Assembly (NCBI GenBank): GCA_030704615.1
Contig: CM060734.1
Coordinates: 60,220,042-60,284,041 of the forward strand
Source of the DNA: Takakia lepidozioides
Lineage: Eukaryota > Streptophyta > Takakiopsida > Takakiales > Takakiaceae
Direction: 5' to 3'
DNA: 64,000 bases
The notes beneath the pieces are model-generated. The model saw only the letters and a list, made by a program, of their open reading frames with translations, was not told where the DNA came from and did not search any database. This document shows positions 1 to 12,300 of the stretch, in pieces (position 1 is the first letter of the stretch; every line of letters begins with the position of its first letter). A program made the translations under genes and the position numbers.

Positions 1-238
1 TCCATGAGATATTGCCCCTTCATACTCATGAGTTCTGCAGTTCCCACAAACATTCTACAGCTGAAAGCTGCATAGTCCTAGGCTTTTAAACCCAAAACAG
101 GAAGCACATTATCTCCTACCCCATACACCAAAGAAAGAAAACACCATCCCCGCTACCTATTCGGTCCTAGAACTTAATACTACTCATCTCACAAAATCAG
201 CTCTGAACGCAAAAAAAGAAAGAAATAAGAGAAGAAAC

Positions 239-688
239 CTCAAGGAGTGCGGCAGTCTGCCATATCTGCAACGGTTTCTCTACAGCAGCATAGACGCCGG
301 ATGGTCCTGACTCTTGAAGAGCCTTTACGGAAGCCACCAATATCTGAAGCCTGGCCCAACCATGCAGAACAAAACATTCCGATTTGATTTCTCCTTGTGC
401 CAACGAGCATCCCCACTCTCCTCCACTCCAAATATTGACCCACAATCTACGATAACGAGATCGAACATTTTAGTACCAAAGAAAATGACACAGCTGGAAA
501 CAGGCAGGATCGCACACAACATAAACATGACATTGAACAGAAAGAGACAAATACACACAGGGGACTTCACAAAAAGAAATGAACAGAAATACAAGAGGCA
601 CAAAGATCAAAGCTCTCGACACAGAAGCCAACCAGCCTGCAAGGAGCACCACATTGTAGATCGCCAGGTACACCCTCACAGCTGCCAT
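239..688 (-). CDS. PAS2: PASTICCINO2-like 3-hydroxyacyl-CoA dehydratase, first two exons (partial)
   Basis: PAS2/PTPLA proteins are ER membrane enzymes that dehydrate 3-hydroxyacyl-CoA in very-long-chain fatty acid elongation. Exon 1 (688-633) starts at ATG 688 and encodes MAAVRVYLAIYNVVLLAGW, the N-terminal segment leading into the first membrane helix. It ends in phase 2 at TG|GTTGGC. Exon 2 (350-239) follows a CCAG acceptor, completes the Trp codon and continues LQILVASVKALQ...GVYAAVEKPLQIWQTAALLE, matching the family signature (VY-A/D-A-V/I-EKPLQ...QTAA-LE). Joining the two exons gives W-LQIL, as in the Arabidopsis protein (W-AQVL). Exon 2 ends at GAG|GTTTCT. The remaining exons, with the catalytic Tyr and Glu, must lie left of position 1; I saw no third exon in 1-238. 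GTG and TTG codons upstream keep the frame open, but the ATG at 688 fits the family start. Family identity is fairly certain from two short exons; activity cannot be judged. Confidence 0.82.
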
Positions 689-2173
689 TGTGCCTCTGAT
701 CTCCACGAAGAGAAGGCACGCACACCTGCAACCCAGATCGCCAGGAGGCGACGGCGTCAGTCGGCCAACCCGTGGACCACGAGTTATTTTCCGTCATGAA
801 ACCTCACTGCAAAGCGACGGTCCAAATGGACGATGGACGGACGAAATGGAGTGTCAGTGAAGTTATCCCGCAGATGTCCAAGGTCCTGTCTTCTCGTGAA
901 TGCGGTGAAGGAGCAGGAAGCTTGACAGCATGCAGAAGATCTGCACTCCAACATTTGGAACTGAATTGGGTATTCGGCTTGGCAACGCCCGGCCCCCGGG
1001 CCTTGCGAGTGATGTCCTGGACAATGCTTCCCCAGCCTCCAGGGATGCTGACGACAGGTATAGAGCTGTGAATTTTTCGTTTTGTTGTTGGGTTTACGAG
1101 ACAATTGTCTCTACGGAGCGATGGGTGGATAACAGCGAGGGATCTGCGAAGTTTGATAATACATACCCTTGCGGGATTAGTCCCTCCTTAATGTCAAATC
1201 TCCAGGGGGCTGTTTTTGGGTCCTGGTCCACAAATTATGTACTACCCAGTAAATGGATTGTAGTTTTTGAAGCGGTATAACTATCATGTTAAGAGCCAGT
1301 ATAGAAATTCCGGAAGAAAGTGCTGATTGCAGCAGTCGAGCTGTAAGCCCCAGTGGAACACAGAGCTGACACATGCGTTACTTGTGCTGCCCGTCACACC
1401 AAGTTTAAGAAACGGCGTGGAGAGAGACAGAGAGAAAGAGATTTTATGGAATGCTCAGATTGTCCTTTTCTTACTCAGGGCTCCTAAAGGTCAACTTAAG
1501 TCACCACGGCTTCTCAATATAGACTGAGGCAATTTGGAAACTGGCAATGTTCTCATGTTCTTGCAGTGCTTGGACCCAGGTCAAGCAACGAGCAAAGAAC
1601 CAATCCGGAAGGAGCTGCTCGCTGGTCCTTGGACAACAGGTTGGATATGGTAATGCTATGTTTATTTACGCCATGACTTCTTCCATGACGTACAAATGAT
1701 GTGTGGAGCTCTTGTGGTTGTAGCTTGGTGTTTGTGGGGCTGTCGTGCAAGCTATGGCTGCTCAGCTGCCCATTGCTGGCTTTCACAGAACAGTCCAAGA
1801 TCACTGGATTTCAACATAAGTGCACAAATGAGTACTGGTTGAACATTCCTGGGGTGAAAGCCGAGCCAGCTATCATGGATCAAGGTCAAGCACAATCTGT
1901 TGATGGTTTGAATGTGGATGTGCGGCATGGAGCTCCAGACCAAGTATACAACGGGTATTTTTTTGATGCTGATTCAAGGGTTCCAACTCAAACAGATAGA
2001 ATTGGTACCGTCCATCCCAAAAATTGATGACTGCAGTCACCCTGTCATTACATAGCAAGAAGCCTGTCCTCATGAAAAGATATTTCATTGCAGCATCAAG
2101 GAGCCTTGAGATTTATATTGATGTGAGTTTGACCAGAAAGGTTTGTAACTAAAGAATTTTGAGTCATTGCAGG
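689..2173. other. Intergenic region between divergent PAS2 and PPR-DYW genes
   Basis: About 1.5 kb between two divergently transcribed genes, so it should hold both promoters. I see no convincing coding exon. Short open frames here have no recognisable family features. A CAG just before the ATG at 2174 (ttgcagg) could be the acceptor of a 5'-UTR intron of the PPR gene. Confidence 0.5.
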
Positions 2174-5100
2174 ATGAGAGGATTGAATCAGGCACAAACG
2201 GCCACTTCCACCATGACCACTACCTCTGAAGGAGGAGCAATTGATGGTGTCAATGAGAACCCTTCTGGCACTTGTGGGGATGTGATGGCACTGTGTAAGG
2301 CAGGACAACTGAAAGAGGCATTGCACATTTTGAACCATGGAGGCATTTCTGTACATTCCCGTATTTATGTCTGTCTCTTGCAGCAGTGCATTAAAAGTAA
2401 AAATTTACATCTGGGAAGGCAGGTGCATACCCATATTATCCAAAATGGATTCAAGCCGAACATTGTTCTACTCAACACCCTTGTCAATATGTATGCCAAG
2501 TGTGGGAGTGTGGTGGATGCACTCCAGTTGTTTGACAAAATGCCTGAACGGGATGTCTTTACATGGACTACAATGATCCTAGGATATGCGAAGCAAGGGT
2601 GTGGTAGGGATGCTTTCAAGATGTATGAGCAAATGATATGGGAAGGGGTGAAGCCGAATAATGTCACATTCATCGGGGCTCTCAATGCATGTGCCAACCT
2701 AGCAGCTCTGGAAAAAGGCAGAGAGGTGCATGCTGACATCATTAAAGCTGGAATTGAGCCAGATATCATTCTGGAGAATACCCTTGTTGACATGTATTCT
2801 AAATGCGGAAGTATGAAGGATGCACGTCAAATGTTCAACAATATGGCAGAACGAGATGTAGTGTCATGGAATGTGATGATCTCAGGATATGCCCAGCATG
2901 ATGGTGGTAGGGAGGCTGTCAAAATGTATGAGCAAATGATTGGGGAAGGGCTGACGCCCAACAAGGTCACTTTCATTGGCGTTCTCAATGCGTGTGCACG
3001 CACAGGATCCCTGGAAAAGGGCAAGGAGATCCATGCTGATATGAGGAAAAATGGAATTGTAGCAGATATTATTTTGGAAAATACCCTTGTTGATATGTAT
3101 GCCAAATGTGGGAGCATAATAGATGCACGTCAAGTGTTTGACAATATGGCTAAACAAGATGTAGTCTCATGGAATGCCATGATTGCAGGATACACTCAGC
3201 ATGGCTGTGGCGGGGAGGCTTTGAAGATGTATGAGCAATTGAGACAGCAAGGTGTGTCACCAAGCATGGTGACATTTATTTGTGTTCTCAATGCGTGTGC
3301 CAACCTGGCAGCTCTGGAAAAGGGGAAAGAGGTCCATGCTGACATCTTCAAAGCTGGATTTGTGCCAGATATCATTCTGAATAATACGCTTGTTGACATG
3401 TATGCGAAATGTGGGAACATGAAGGATGCTCTTCGAGTGTTCAAAAACATGGCAGAACAAAATGTGGTCTCGTGGAATGTGATGATGGCCGGGTATGTTC
3501 AATATGGTTGTGGTCAGGATGCTCTCGTCATGTATGAGCAAATGATACGGGAAGGAGTGTCACCAGACAAGGTTACATTCATTTGTGTTATCAATGCATG
3601 TGCGAGCCTGGCAGACCTGGAAAAGGGCAAAGAAGTTCATGAGGACATCCTGAAATCTGGAATTGCGCCATATGTTAATTTGGAGAATACTCTTGTTGAC
3701 ATGTATGCCAAATGTGGGAGGGTGAAGGATGCGCGTCAAATGTTCAACAATATGACTGAAAGAGATGTAGTCTCCTGGAATGCGATGATCTCAGGATATG
3801 CGAAGCATGGGTGTGGTGGGGAGGCTGTGATGATGTATGAGCAAATGGTACAGGAAGGGGTGTCACCTAACAAGGTTACATTCGTTTGTGTTCTTATTGC
3901 GTGTGCCAGCCTGGCATCCCTGGAAAAGGGCAAAGACATCCATGCTGACATCATCAAATCTGGAATTGAGCTAGACATCATTCTGGAAAATACCCTTGTG
4001 GACATGTATGCCGAATGCGGGAACATGAAGGATGCTCTTCGAGTGTTCAATAGTATGGCTCAACGGGATGTGGTCTCATGGAGTGCAATTATAGCAGGAT
4101 ATGCTCACCATGGTTGTGGTAGAGAGGCTCTTGAGATGTATGAGCAAATGATACTGGAAGGGATGATGCCCGATAATGTGACATTCATTTGTGTTCTCAG
4201 TGCATGTGCCAGCCTGGCAGACTTGGAGAAAGGCAGAGAGGTCCATGCTGACATCCTGAAAGCTGGAATTGTGCCAGATACGATCCTGGAGAACACCCTT
4301 ATGGACATGTATGCCAAATGCGGGAGGGTGAAAGATGCACGTCAAGTTTTTGACAAAATGACTGAGAGAGATGTGGTCTCATGGAATACAATGCTCGCAG
4401 GATATTCTCAGCATGCTTGTGCTAGGGAGACTTTTGAAATGTATGAGCAAATGACATGGGAGGGAGTCGCCCCCAACAAGGTCACGTTCATATGTGTGCT
4501 CAATGCATGTGCCAGCCTGGCAGCCCTCGAAAAGGGCAAAAAGGTCCATGCTGATATCATCAAAGCTGGAATTGCATCATATATCAATCTGGAGACTACT
4601 CTTGTCAACATGTATGCCAAATGTGGGAAGCTGAAGGCTGCATGTCATGTGTTTGACAATATGGTTGAACGAGATGTGGTCTCATGGAATGCGATGATAG
4701 CAGCATATTGTCAGCATGGTTGTGGTAGGGATGCCCTCGAACTATTTGAACAAATGCAACAGGAAGGCTTGAAGCCCAATGGTGTTACTTTCATATGTGT
4801 TCTCTCTGCATGTAGCCATGTGGGCCTAGCAGATGAAGGCAGTCACTACTTGGATTCCATGAGTCATGATCATGGTCTCATTCCAACAATTGAGCATTTT
4901 GGCTGCATGGTGGACCTTCTTGGCCGAGCAGGGCGACTGGATGCGGCAGAGGACTTGATCAACAATATGCCACTCCAACCAGGTGCTGCTGTGTGGGGGG
5001 CCTTGCTTGGGGCCTGCAGAGTCCATAGCAATATTGAGGTAGCAGAGCGTGCGGCAAAATGTCTTTTGATGTGGGACCCAGAGGAGGCTGCAACTTATGT

Positions 5101-5599
5101 GCTGCTGTCAAACATCTATGCAGCTGCTGGCAGGTGGGAGGATACTGCAAGGGTGAGAAAAATGATGCAGGACAGAGGGGTCAGAAAGGAGCCAGGGCGT
5201 AGCTGGATTGAGGTGGACAACTGGGTGCATACATTTGCTGTGGGAGACAAAATGCATCCACAAATTGAGGAAATCCATGCTGAGCTGAAGATACTGTCCA
5301 GGCAGATGAAGGAGGCTGGGTACGTGCCTGACACACGCTATGTATTGCATGATGTGGAGGAGGCGCAGAAGGAATTTTTTCTTTGCCAACACAGCGAGAA
5401 GCTGGCCATTGCCTTTGGGCTCATCAGCACACCCCCTGGGACGCCTATACACATCATCAAAAACCTTAGGGTGTGTGGCGACTGCCACACTGCCACTAAG
5501 TTCATCTCAAAGATTGTTGGGCGATCGATTATTGTAAGGGATGCAAATCGCTTTCACCACTTTGAAGATGGTGCTTGTTCTTGTGGGGAGTACTGGTGA
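2174..5599 (+). CDS. PLS-class pentatricopeptide repeat protein with E and DYW domains (organelle RNA editing factor)
   Basis: DYW-type PPR proteins bind single organelle transcripts; the C-terminal DYW domain is a zinc-dependent cytidine deaminase for C-to-U editing. The first ATG in the open frame is at 2174, giving 1141 residues in one exon. After a short N-terminus, about eight near-identical P-L-S triads of 101 residues follow, with recurring signatures NACASLAALEKGKEVHADI, NTLVDMYAKCG and RDVVSWNAMIAGY. E1/E2 motifs begin near MVDLLGRAGRLDAAEDLI. The DYW domain spans about residues 1007-1141: PG box (PGRSWIEV), HSE (1073-1075), CGDC (1101-1104) and the end CSCGEYW. All expected zinc and catalytic residues are present. 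The last tripeptide is EYW instead of DYW, a conservative change. No clear transit peptide is visible at this start, so the true start may lie in an upstream exon. The target RNA cannot be named. Confidence 0.93.
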   Translation: MRGLNQAQTATSTMTTTSEGGAIDGVNENPSGTCGDVMALCKAGQLKEALHILNHGGISVHSRIYVCLLQQCIKSKNLHLGRQVHTHIIQNGFKPNIVLLNTLVNMYAKCGSVVDALQLFDKMPERDVFTWTTMILGYAKQGCGRDAFKMYEQMIWEGVKPNNVTFIGALNACANLAALEKGREVHADIIKAGIEPDIILENTLVDMYSKCGSMKDARQMFNNMAERDVVSWNVMISGYAQHDGGREAVKMYEQMIGEGLTPNKVTFIGVLNACARTGSLEKGKEIHADMRKNGIVADIILENTLVDMYAKCGSIIDARQVFDNMAKQDVVSWNAMIAGYTQHGCGGEALKMYEQLRQQGVSPSMVTFICVLNACANLAALEKGKEVHADIFKAGFVPDIILNNTLVDMYAKCGNMKDALRVFKNMAEQNVVSWNVMMAGYVQYGCGQDALVMYEQMIREGVSPDKVTFICVINACASLADLEKGKEVHEDILKSGIAPYVNLENTLVDMYAKCGRVKDARQMFNNMTERDVVSWNAMISGYAKHGCGGEAVMMYEQMVQEGVSPNKVTFVCVLIACASLASLEKGKDIHADIIKSGIELDIILENTLVDMYAECGNMKDALRVFNSMAQRDVVSWSAIIAGYAHHGCGREALEMYEQMILEGMMPDNVTFICVLSACASLADLEKGREVHADILKAGIVPDTILENTLMDMYAKCGRVKDARQVFDKMTERDVVSWNTMLAGYSQHACARETFEMYEQMTWEGVAPNKVTFICVLNACASLAALEKGKKVHADIIKAGIASYINLETTLVNMYAKCGKLKAACHVFDNMVERDVVSWNAMIAAYCQHGCGRDALELFEQMQQEGLKPNGVTFICVLSACSHVGLADEGSHYLDSMSHDHGLIPTIEHFGCMVDLLGRAGRLDAAEDLINNMPLQPGAAVWGALLGACRVHSNIEVAERAAKCLLMWDPEEAATYVLLSNIYAAAGRWEDTARVRKMMQDRGVRKEPGRSWIEVDNWVHTFAVGDKMHPQIEEIHAELKILSRQMKEAGYVPDTRYVLHDVEEAQKEFFLCQHSEKLAIAFGLISTPPGTPIHIIKNLRVCGDCHTATKFISKIVGRSIIVRDANRFHHFEDGACSCGEYW
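2370..4790 (+). repeat. Intragenic 303-nt repeat array of the PPR-DYW gene
   Basis: The P-L-S triads repeat at DNA level with a period of 303 nt; for example, the 'catgctga' landmark of HAD recurs at 2729 and 3032. About eight units are present. Their similarity at both protein and nucleotide level points to growth by unequal exchange or slippage within the gene. Confidence 0.85.
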
Positions 5600-5769
5600 A
5601 ACAAGCTACTTGTATTATAGAGAGTGTGATGCTTCCATTGTAGGGCGCTACTCTATCGTTATTTCTGTAAGCAAAGAGTAGAGATTGGCAGGAATACTTT
5701 GTATCATTGAACGACACAGGCATTACTGTGGTGATGATCACCATTTACTGATGCGCATCAAACAGCATC

Positions 5770-5775
5770 AATAAA
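5770..5775 (+). promoter_or_regulatory. Candidate polyadenylation signal AATAAA of the PPR-DYW gene
   Basis: A perfect AATAAA lies 171 bases after the TGA at 5597-5599, which suits a plant near-upstream element. No other strong signal is closer. Confidence 0.45.
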
Positions 5776-5781
5776 ACCTTA

Positions 5782-6027
5782 TTGCACAGGAATGCATGTC
5801 AACAGATTAAATTCTTGGGATTCAAAGTTGTGAACCCAGAGTGGCATCCAGAGGGTAATGTCTTTGAAGTGCTAGATAGATGCCTAAACACCCATGTCGT
5901 CACCTGTAGAAGCAACTTCATGGACAGCGATGGCAATTATGGAGGAAAGCATCTTTACTTTAATGGGAAATCTCTAAAACAACTCGGCAATGCCACGCCA
6001 GTGCAGGTGTACATGTGCCTGGAGTAA
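5782..6027 (+). other. Unassigned open frame, possibly an orphan exon
   Basis: An open frame without its own good ATG start runs to TAA at 6025. It follows a CAG at 5787-5789 that could act as a splice acceptor. The peptide has ordinary protein composition (for example FKVVNPEWHPEGNVFEVLD, ending TPVQVYMCLE), but I recognise no family. It could be a 3'-terminal exon, a decayed gene piece or chance. It lies between the PPR-DYW poly(A) signal and CAP exon 1. Confidence 0.25.
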
Positions 6028-6367
6028 TGGCGGGGGTTTCTCTTAGGACTGCCATAAGTGGAGCACTGTCAGAGGTTAATGAACACATGCTACAGTAAGA
6101 ATTGTGCAGAGCGATGAGCCAAGAGAAGATGAATCTCGGAACTGGGAGATTGCAGGAAGCTCACAATCCTGATAGCAACAAGGATTTATCCCATCGTGTC
6201 ATCCATCCATCCACTTCGTCTCTCTCAAAGCGCCGGAGCGTGGGGGATGCTGGATCGTAATGGTGGAATGCTGTAAGCCCTAGTTACTTCCAGACGGCGG
6301 CACTAGAGCTAGATCTGTTATCGCAGAGCGTGCAAATTTGGCAAGAAGTATATTTGAATTGGTGGAA

Positions 6368-9300
6368 ATGTTTGAGCGAGCGTTGGCCCGTCTGGAGGCG
6401 GCAGTAGATCGGTTGGAGGCACTGGAATTGCGCTCCACACGCTCAGGAATTCCCATCGAAAGCCCCGCTTGTGCTGGAGGGAAACCCGCTTCCGCCTCTG
6501 TGGCTGCGTTTGATGAGTTGATGCGGTCTAGGGTGGGCCGATTGTTAGCAGAAGCAGACAAGATTGGAGGACAAGTCTTGCAGTCGTCGCAGCTGGTGCA
6601 ATGTGCCTTCGAAGCGGAGAAATCGGTTGTACTTGCGATTTCGCAATGTCAGGTAGTCGCGGCTTAAATCTTCTCTTGTCTGTATGTTGTCGGGGTTTAT
6701 TGTGACGGGATGATCCGTCACGCATTGAGGTTCCAGGAGTTACTTCCCCAAATCACATTCTTGTGTGGCAGTGGGAAGGATGGAGTTTCCCACGATAACA
6801 CTTTGGAGAATGCAGCGAAGTGATCGTTCCTGCAAATGAACGGTACCACATACCCTTGAAAGCAATATCCTCGTGGGATGCCTAGCCCTCTCGGAATGGG
6901 TTTGGCTTTTTCACACCCCATATTCTGAAACTTAGGCTGGAGCTCTTCTGCGCAGCCGAAAATCATTGACTGACAGAGAATTGTGTGGGGACTAAAAGCG
7001 GTGGATTGGAATAATGCTAGAAAGCCTAATGTTGATATCAGCACTCCTATATACTACTATAGTCTTGTACCTTACTCACATGGGACGAATATGGCTGGGG
7101 TGGCACTGCGAGTCACACAGTGATGCGAAATGCAGAAGGAGAAATGTATCTTGCTGTCTGATCGTCAAGGTTGGACTTACAACACTTATTACTCACAAGA
7201 AAACAATGACCTCATTGGTTGTGCTCCCTCTAACACCTTGGTGTTCCATTCTCCACGTCGTCAAGAATTTTTGTGGACCTGGATATGAAAATCTGGAAGG
7301 AGCTAATGGAAGATGCAAATGCTCTTTGCTCAGATTCTCATTGTGAAGGTGAATTAACTCATGTCTTCTAACACAGGTAAGAGGGGGTTAGGATGTCCAG
7401 ACTCTAAGTAATGGCCATTTCCTGTTCTCCTCATAAAACAATCCGGCAATCATAGAAGATTGATAATTGTTGAGAACTGAATGGAGGTAAATCCTGAGCT
7501 AGGAACAAACCATTTACAATGAGAGGGTGCATGTGAATAACTGTATGTATGAATGTGGATTGGCATAGCAGCAGCCCGACAGGGAGGGTTTGCAAAAATT
7601 GGTACAGCCGTTGGCTGATGCCATCACCAAGGCGAACACATTGACAGGAGGGCGGAAGACTGAGTCCTACAATCACCTGAAAGCAGTGGCTGAAAGTATG
7701 TCAGCACTCTATTGGGTGTTTTATGCTGGAAAAGACTCTGGTAATCTTCTTTCTCACCACAACTGGTTCCACTTAGGGCAAGGTATTTCGGTTCTTTCAT
7801 CTACACTACTAGCTAGCTTCAATCACTGCTAGCTAGATCATTGCTGGGGTCCAGGGACAGTCTGGGAGTGAACCTGCTCTACTCATAGTTCTGTTAGATG
7901 GTTAGGCTGTGCACTGGCATATGATTCTTATACTCTTCGTCTTTGGCTGTAAGTTTATGTGACAGTGGTGAACTTCCAGGAATTCAGCTGGATTCTAACA
8001 GTAACATAGGGCTTGGCTATTTCAGGGCTGAGTCTGCCAGGGCCCCATGTTGAGGAAAGCTGGGAATCTGCTGAATTCTACAGCAATAAGGCAAGCCTAT
8101 ATCTGTGCTGTCGCAGTGATTTTTCAAACAACTGAAGATGTAACCAGGCAGTGGTTCCCCTACCTCGAGGGCCATCATTGAATGCTTCCATGTTGATATT
8201 GTTGGAATAGGATCAACACCCAACACATATTGTTGGAATAGGATCGTCTGCTTTTATTTTGTGCCTGATACAGAACTGTTCACCTCTCCCATAAAGCTAT
8301 GCCCAAATCTAAAAATCTGTTTGTTCTCTCTTGGGACAATCGACAATGTAGTTACACTGGCCTCCTACAGTTGTAATTCCCTTCTTATGACAAGAAGTTA
8401 TGTGCGTGATGGAATGGAACAGGTGATCATGGAGTATAAGAGCAAGGATGCCAATCACTGGATGTGGGCAAAAGCTTTAAAGGAGCTCTATGTGCCAGGC
8501 TTGCGGGACTATGTAAAACTGTTCCATGCCACTGGCCCTGCGTGGAACCCCAATGGCATTATTGTGTCGCAATTTAATTCTAGTCTGCAGCCAAGCCCTC
8601 CTCCTCCTCCACCTAAAGCCCCGCCCCCTCCTCCTGCCCCCCTGGGTCCGCCTCCCCTGCCCTTGCCTTCATTTGCTCCAAGCTCATCTGCCCGAGCACC
8701 ACTCAGCATGAATGCTGTCTTCAATGAGATCAACAAGGGGGAAGCTGTAACCACAGGTTAGTGTTCGTCTCAATCATCTGGACTGTGGGCACTATTCTCT
8801 TACACAATTGTAGTGTCACCTGGGAGTTCCCCAAAGTACGCCAAGGTGTTCATTGTTGCCAAGTATAGGATTTTTCTCTGATGACCAGTTGACTTGCAAA
8901 CAGGTTGTGAAGCCTCTAACTTAGACCACTTGAACACGATGAGTCCTGGGAGCATGACTGGCTTTGTCCATTGGCTTCTTGCTGAAAGCTCCTGGAGCTA
9001 TTGGGCTTTAGCTGTGCAGTGCTAGGGCTACATGGTTTAGGTGGTTCTGAAATCTTTACTACATTTTTGCACTTCAGAAGTGCCTTCGTTTTTCTACCAT
9101 CAAATGGTTGTGAGGATCCAGGCTGATCTTCACTGCCATTGATGGGAAACCTATGTCCTTGTTTGCCACCACAACCGATGCATAATTGAAGTGCCCGAGC
9201 CATGCTGGTGATTGTCCAGGGCTGAAAAAGGTGACAGATGACATGAAGACAAAGAACCGTGCGGATAGGTCGGGAGCTGTTCCAGCGAGCAACACTTCTT

Positions 9301-12300
9301 CAGGAAAGGAGGAGGTTGGGCGCTCTGTGGCAGCCTCCCCCAAGATTGGGATGCCCAAGTTTGAGCTGCAGCTAGATCGCAAGTGGGCCTTCTTCTCTCA
9401 TTCTTGTTTGCCAGCCTTGTCCCTTTGAACTCAACAATCTCAGTGCATCCCGAACCCACGGTTCCCCTGTCATCATTCTGTGACTTCATTTAATATCATG
9501 CAACGTTTTCAACAAAAATTGATTGCTGCACACATGCATCCCACCGTGGGAGTCAACTGACACTGTACTGCAATGTATGTAAGCTGATTAGTCATTTCTG
9601 AAGTCCATGAAGAAGCTGTTTGAATGAGTGAGCACACCTGTTAGTGTAAAGACTTGAAAGTCGGAGGCTGCAGTGAACAGTTTCCAGCAAGTTTTTCAAT
9701 TTGTTGAAAACTGAATGGAAACTTCATGCTAGTTTACACATTACTGGTCCTGTTATGTGTCTTGCTAACAGGGAAGCTTGCTTTGAAGTGTAGGTGGGTA
9801 GTGGAGCATCAAGAGGGCAACAAGAATCTTGTCATTGACAGTTGCAATTCGCGGCAATCTGTCTATCTCTTTGGCTGCAAGGATTCTTTGGTCCAGGTTA
9901 AAGGTAGACCTGATACTTCCCCTTCTCTCTCATTTCATTGTCGATGAAGGATTATTTGTTTATTGAGTTATACTGAAGGACTTCTCAGGAAACAATTTGT
10001 TGCTTGCTTTCAGTGCAGTATGTAAACAATGTACTGATGATAATAGTTAACATCTCTCTGTCTCCCTTTCCACTGGGACACCTATGTTTCTTGCTCTCTG
10101 TGTGTTTCTCTTTCTGCACCACAGCTACAAGGCTACGGCAAACAACGTCTTATGAGTACATTGTCTCCGCACCAACTTGCAAGATCTAGAGGCTGAGCCC
10201 TACAAACAGCAGATTGATGCTTGTGTGAAGGGCTTCTAGAGGAAATCTGGAAAGTTAACTAATTGTGTATATGAAGTCCCACTACTAGAGTGAACCCCCT
10301 CACAAAGGTAGTGTCTGTTCCCTTGTGTTCCGCCCAAACCGTGTGTGGGTCTATAGCCACAAGGCTGTGGCAAACACTGCTGTGCTTGAACTTTGGGCTA
10401 ATTTCCTGGTGGGGGCTGTATCTGGAAACAGGAAAAGTGAACAATATTACAGTCGACAAGTGTACAAAAACAGGACTTGTGTTTACTGTACGTCTGCAGA
10501 CCTTTCTTTCTTCCGACTCCGATGCCATTGACTGTTAGTAAGCCTCAAATTTTGAGGGATGAGAGTCTGACGAGCTTTCATTGGGGTTTCCTAGGCAAAA
10601 TCATTTGGTGTGAATCTTCACTCTTCAGCATTTGTGTCCAATATCACTTCTGGTTAATGAACTCTAACATTTCAATGCGAGAATGAGCAATCTTCATTAT
10701 TTCCATTGTCTGGGTCTGGTGCCATACGTACTTGAACATGTTGTTTAGAAAGATGGTTTGGCAACTTGTCATGAATGGGTATGGTAATATTATTGCTGTT
10801 AGTTTCTGCAAAAACTTCTCTCATTTTGGGAGGATTTTGATTTAAGTGTTTATCAGTCCTTTGCATGCGTCTGAATGAGTTGAGTATTTTGTAATTGGAA
10901 TCTTAAGGATGTTTGGACTGCAGGATGTGGTAGCAGCTTGCGAAATTGTGAACTGCACAAGTGTGGAGGTGCAGTGCCAGGTAATTACAACATTGCACTC
11001 CCTTGTACTGTTTTCTCTCTTCCCATGCAGTGAATGTTTGCGACTTTGAGAGGGGACTGATGTCGTTCAACATTAGTAATGGAACTGCTAGTTAGTTTTT
11101 TACAAGTTACCTGCTGAAAATATTATAAATATCCGATGCGTGGCTGACAAGTAAAACTCATGGAATGGATTGATATGATGGCAGGGTACATCGCCAACGA
11201 TAGCAGTGGATAACACAAACGGGTGCCAGCTTTATCTGGGAAAGGACTCGTTGAATGCCTCCATTACGACTGCCAAGTCAAGCGAGATCAATGTTCTAGT
11301 ACCAGGTGTTACCCAGGATGCAGACCCTGTGCGTATCACTTTCCTATGCATACTGCCCAGAGCTTCTCTATTGTGGACATTGCTATGAGTATGATAGTCA
11401 TATAATCATTGTGAGTGAGATTATAATTTCACTCTTTGAGTATGAGAAATTCTTGCAGGAGTATCCAACAAGATAAACTGAATGTCGCACTCTGGGCATG
11501 CTTGTTAATAGATGAACAAGTGGCCACTACTAGTTCCCTACTAGATCCACCTCAGAAATCTTGTTAGTGTCTCTTCTGTAGTACTGATATGCAATCACAT
11601 GAGACAGATTCAAATATGAATGATTTTTACCAGAAAATAGTGGTCAATATTGTGTGTTGGTATGTCGGAATCCCCAAGCACCTGCTGAGTCAGTTCTTAG
11701 ACCCTCTATCTTGTTTCAGTTTTATTTCCTTCTGGATCTGAGAAGAGGTATTCCTTCTTGCCTCCTCTTTAGCAATCTTCATTCCGGGCTTCTTACAAGA
11801 GAGAGAGAAGACGCCGGCCAGAGCCTGCGTAACTAAGAGCCACTTCGTCTTACGACTACTGCTCCCCCTTTTGGGGGTGGGCCCTATATAATGGGTTTCT
11901 TACAACCATTGATCGCTCCAGTCTCTGTCTGTCCACAGTAGTGCTCCTTTTAAAAGCTACATACTATCAACTCCTCTACTAAAGGGACCATGCAAATATC
12001 CATTAAAATATGTTTTCATTACTTGTTTGGGACCTCTTCTTCAGTCAATCCTTTGCAGCTGTGATGTCTCAAAGTCTGATCTTTTGTTGAGTGCTATAGG
12101 CGCACTATAGGCGCTTTGTACCATCACTTCAACTGCTGAAGTGAACCTCCTTTTAGTTGCTACAACAACATTATTGAGCTACAGGGCTTTCATAAGTATA
12201 ATATAAATACCTCTTTTTCTCATATGGTGTTGTCGTGCACAGGTGGAACATGCGTTGCCGGAGCAGTTTGTCCACAAGTTCCAGACCGGACAGTTTCTCA

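Noticed and set aside
2365-4345. Series of similar minus-strand open frames, 70-142 codons each
   Set aside because: They repeat because the PPR triads on the other strand repeat; they are mirror frames of the DYW gene.
5594-5596. EYW instead of DYW at the C-terminus of the PPR protein as a sign of a broken editing domain
   Set aside because: The HSE and CGDC zinc/catalytic motifs and the PG box are intact, and Asp-to-Glu at this position is a mild change.
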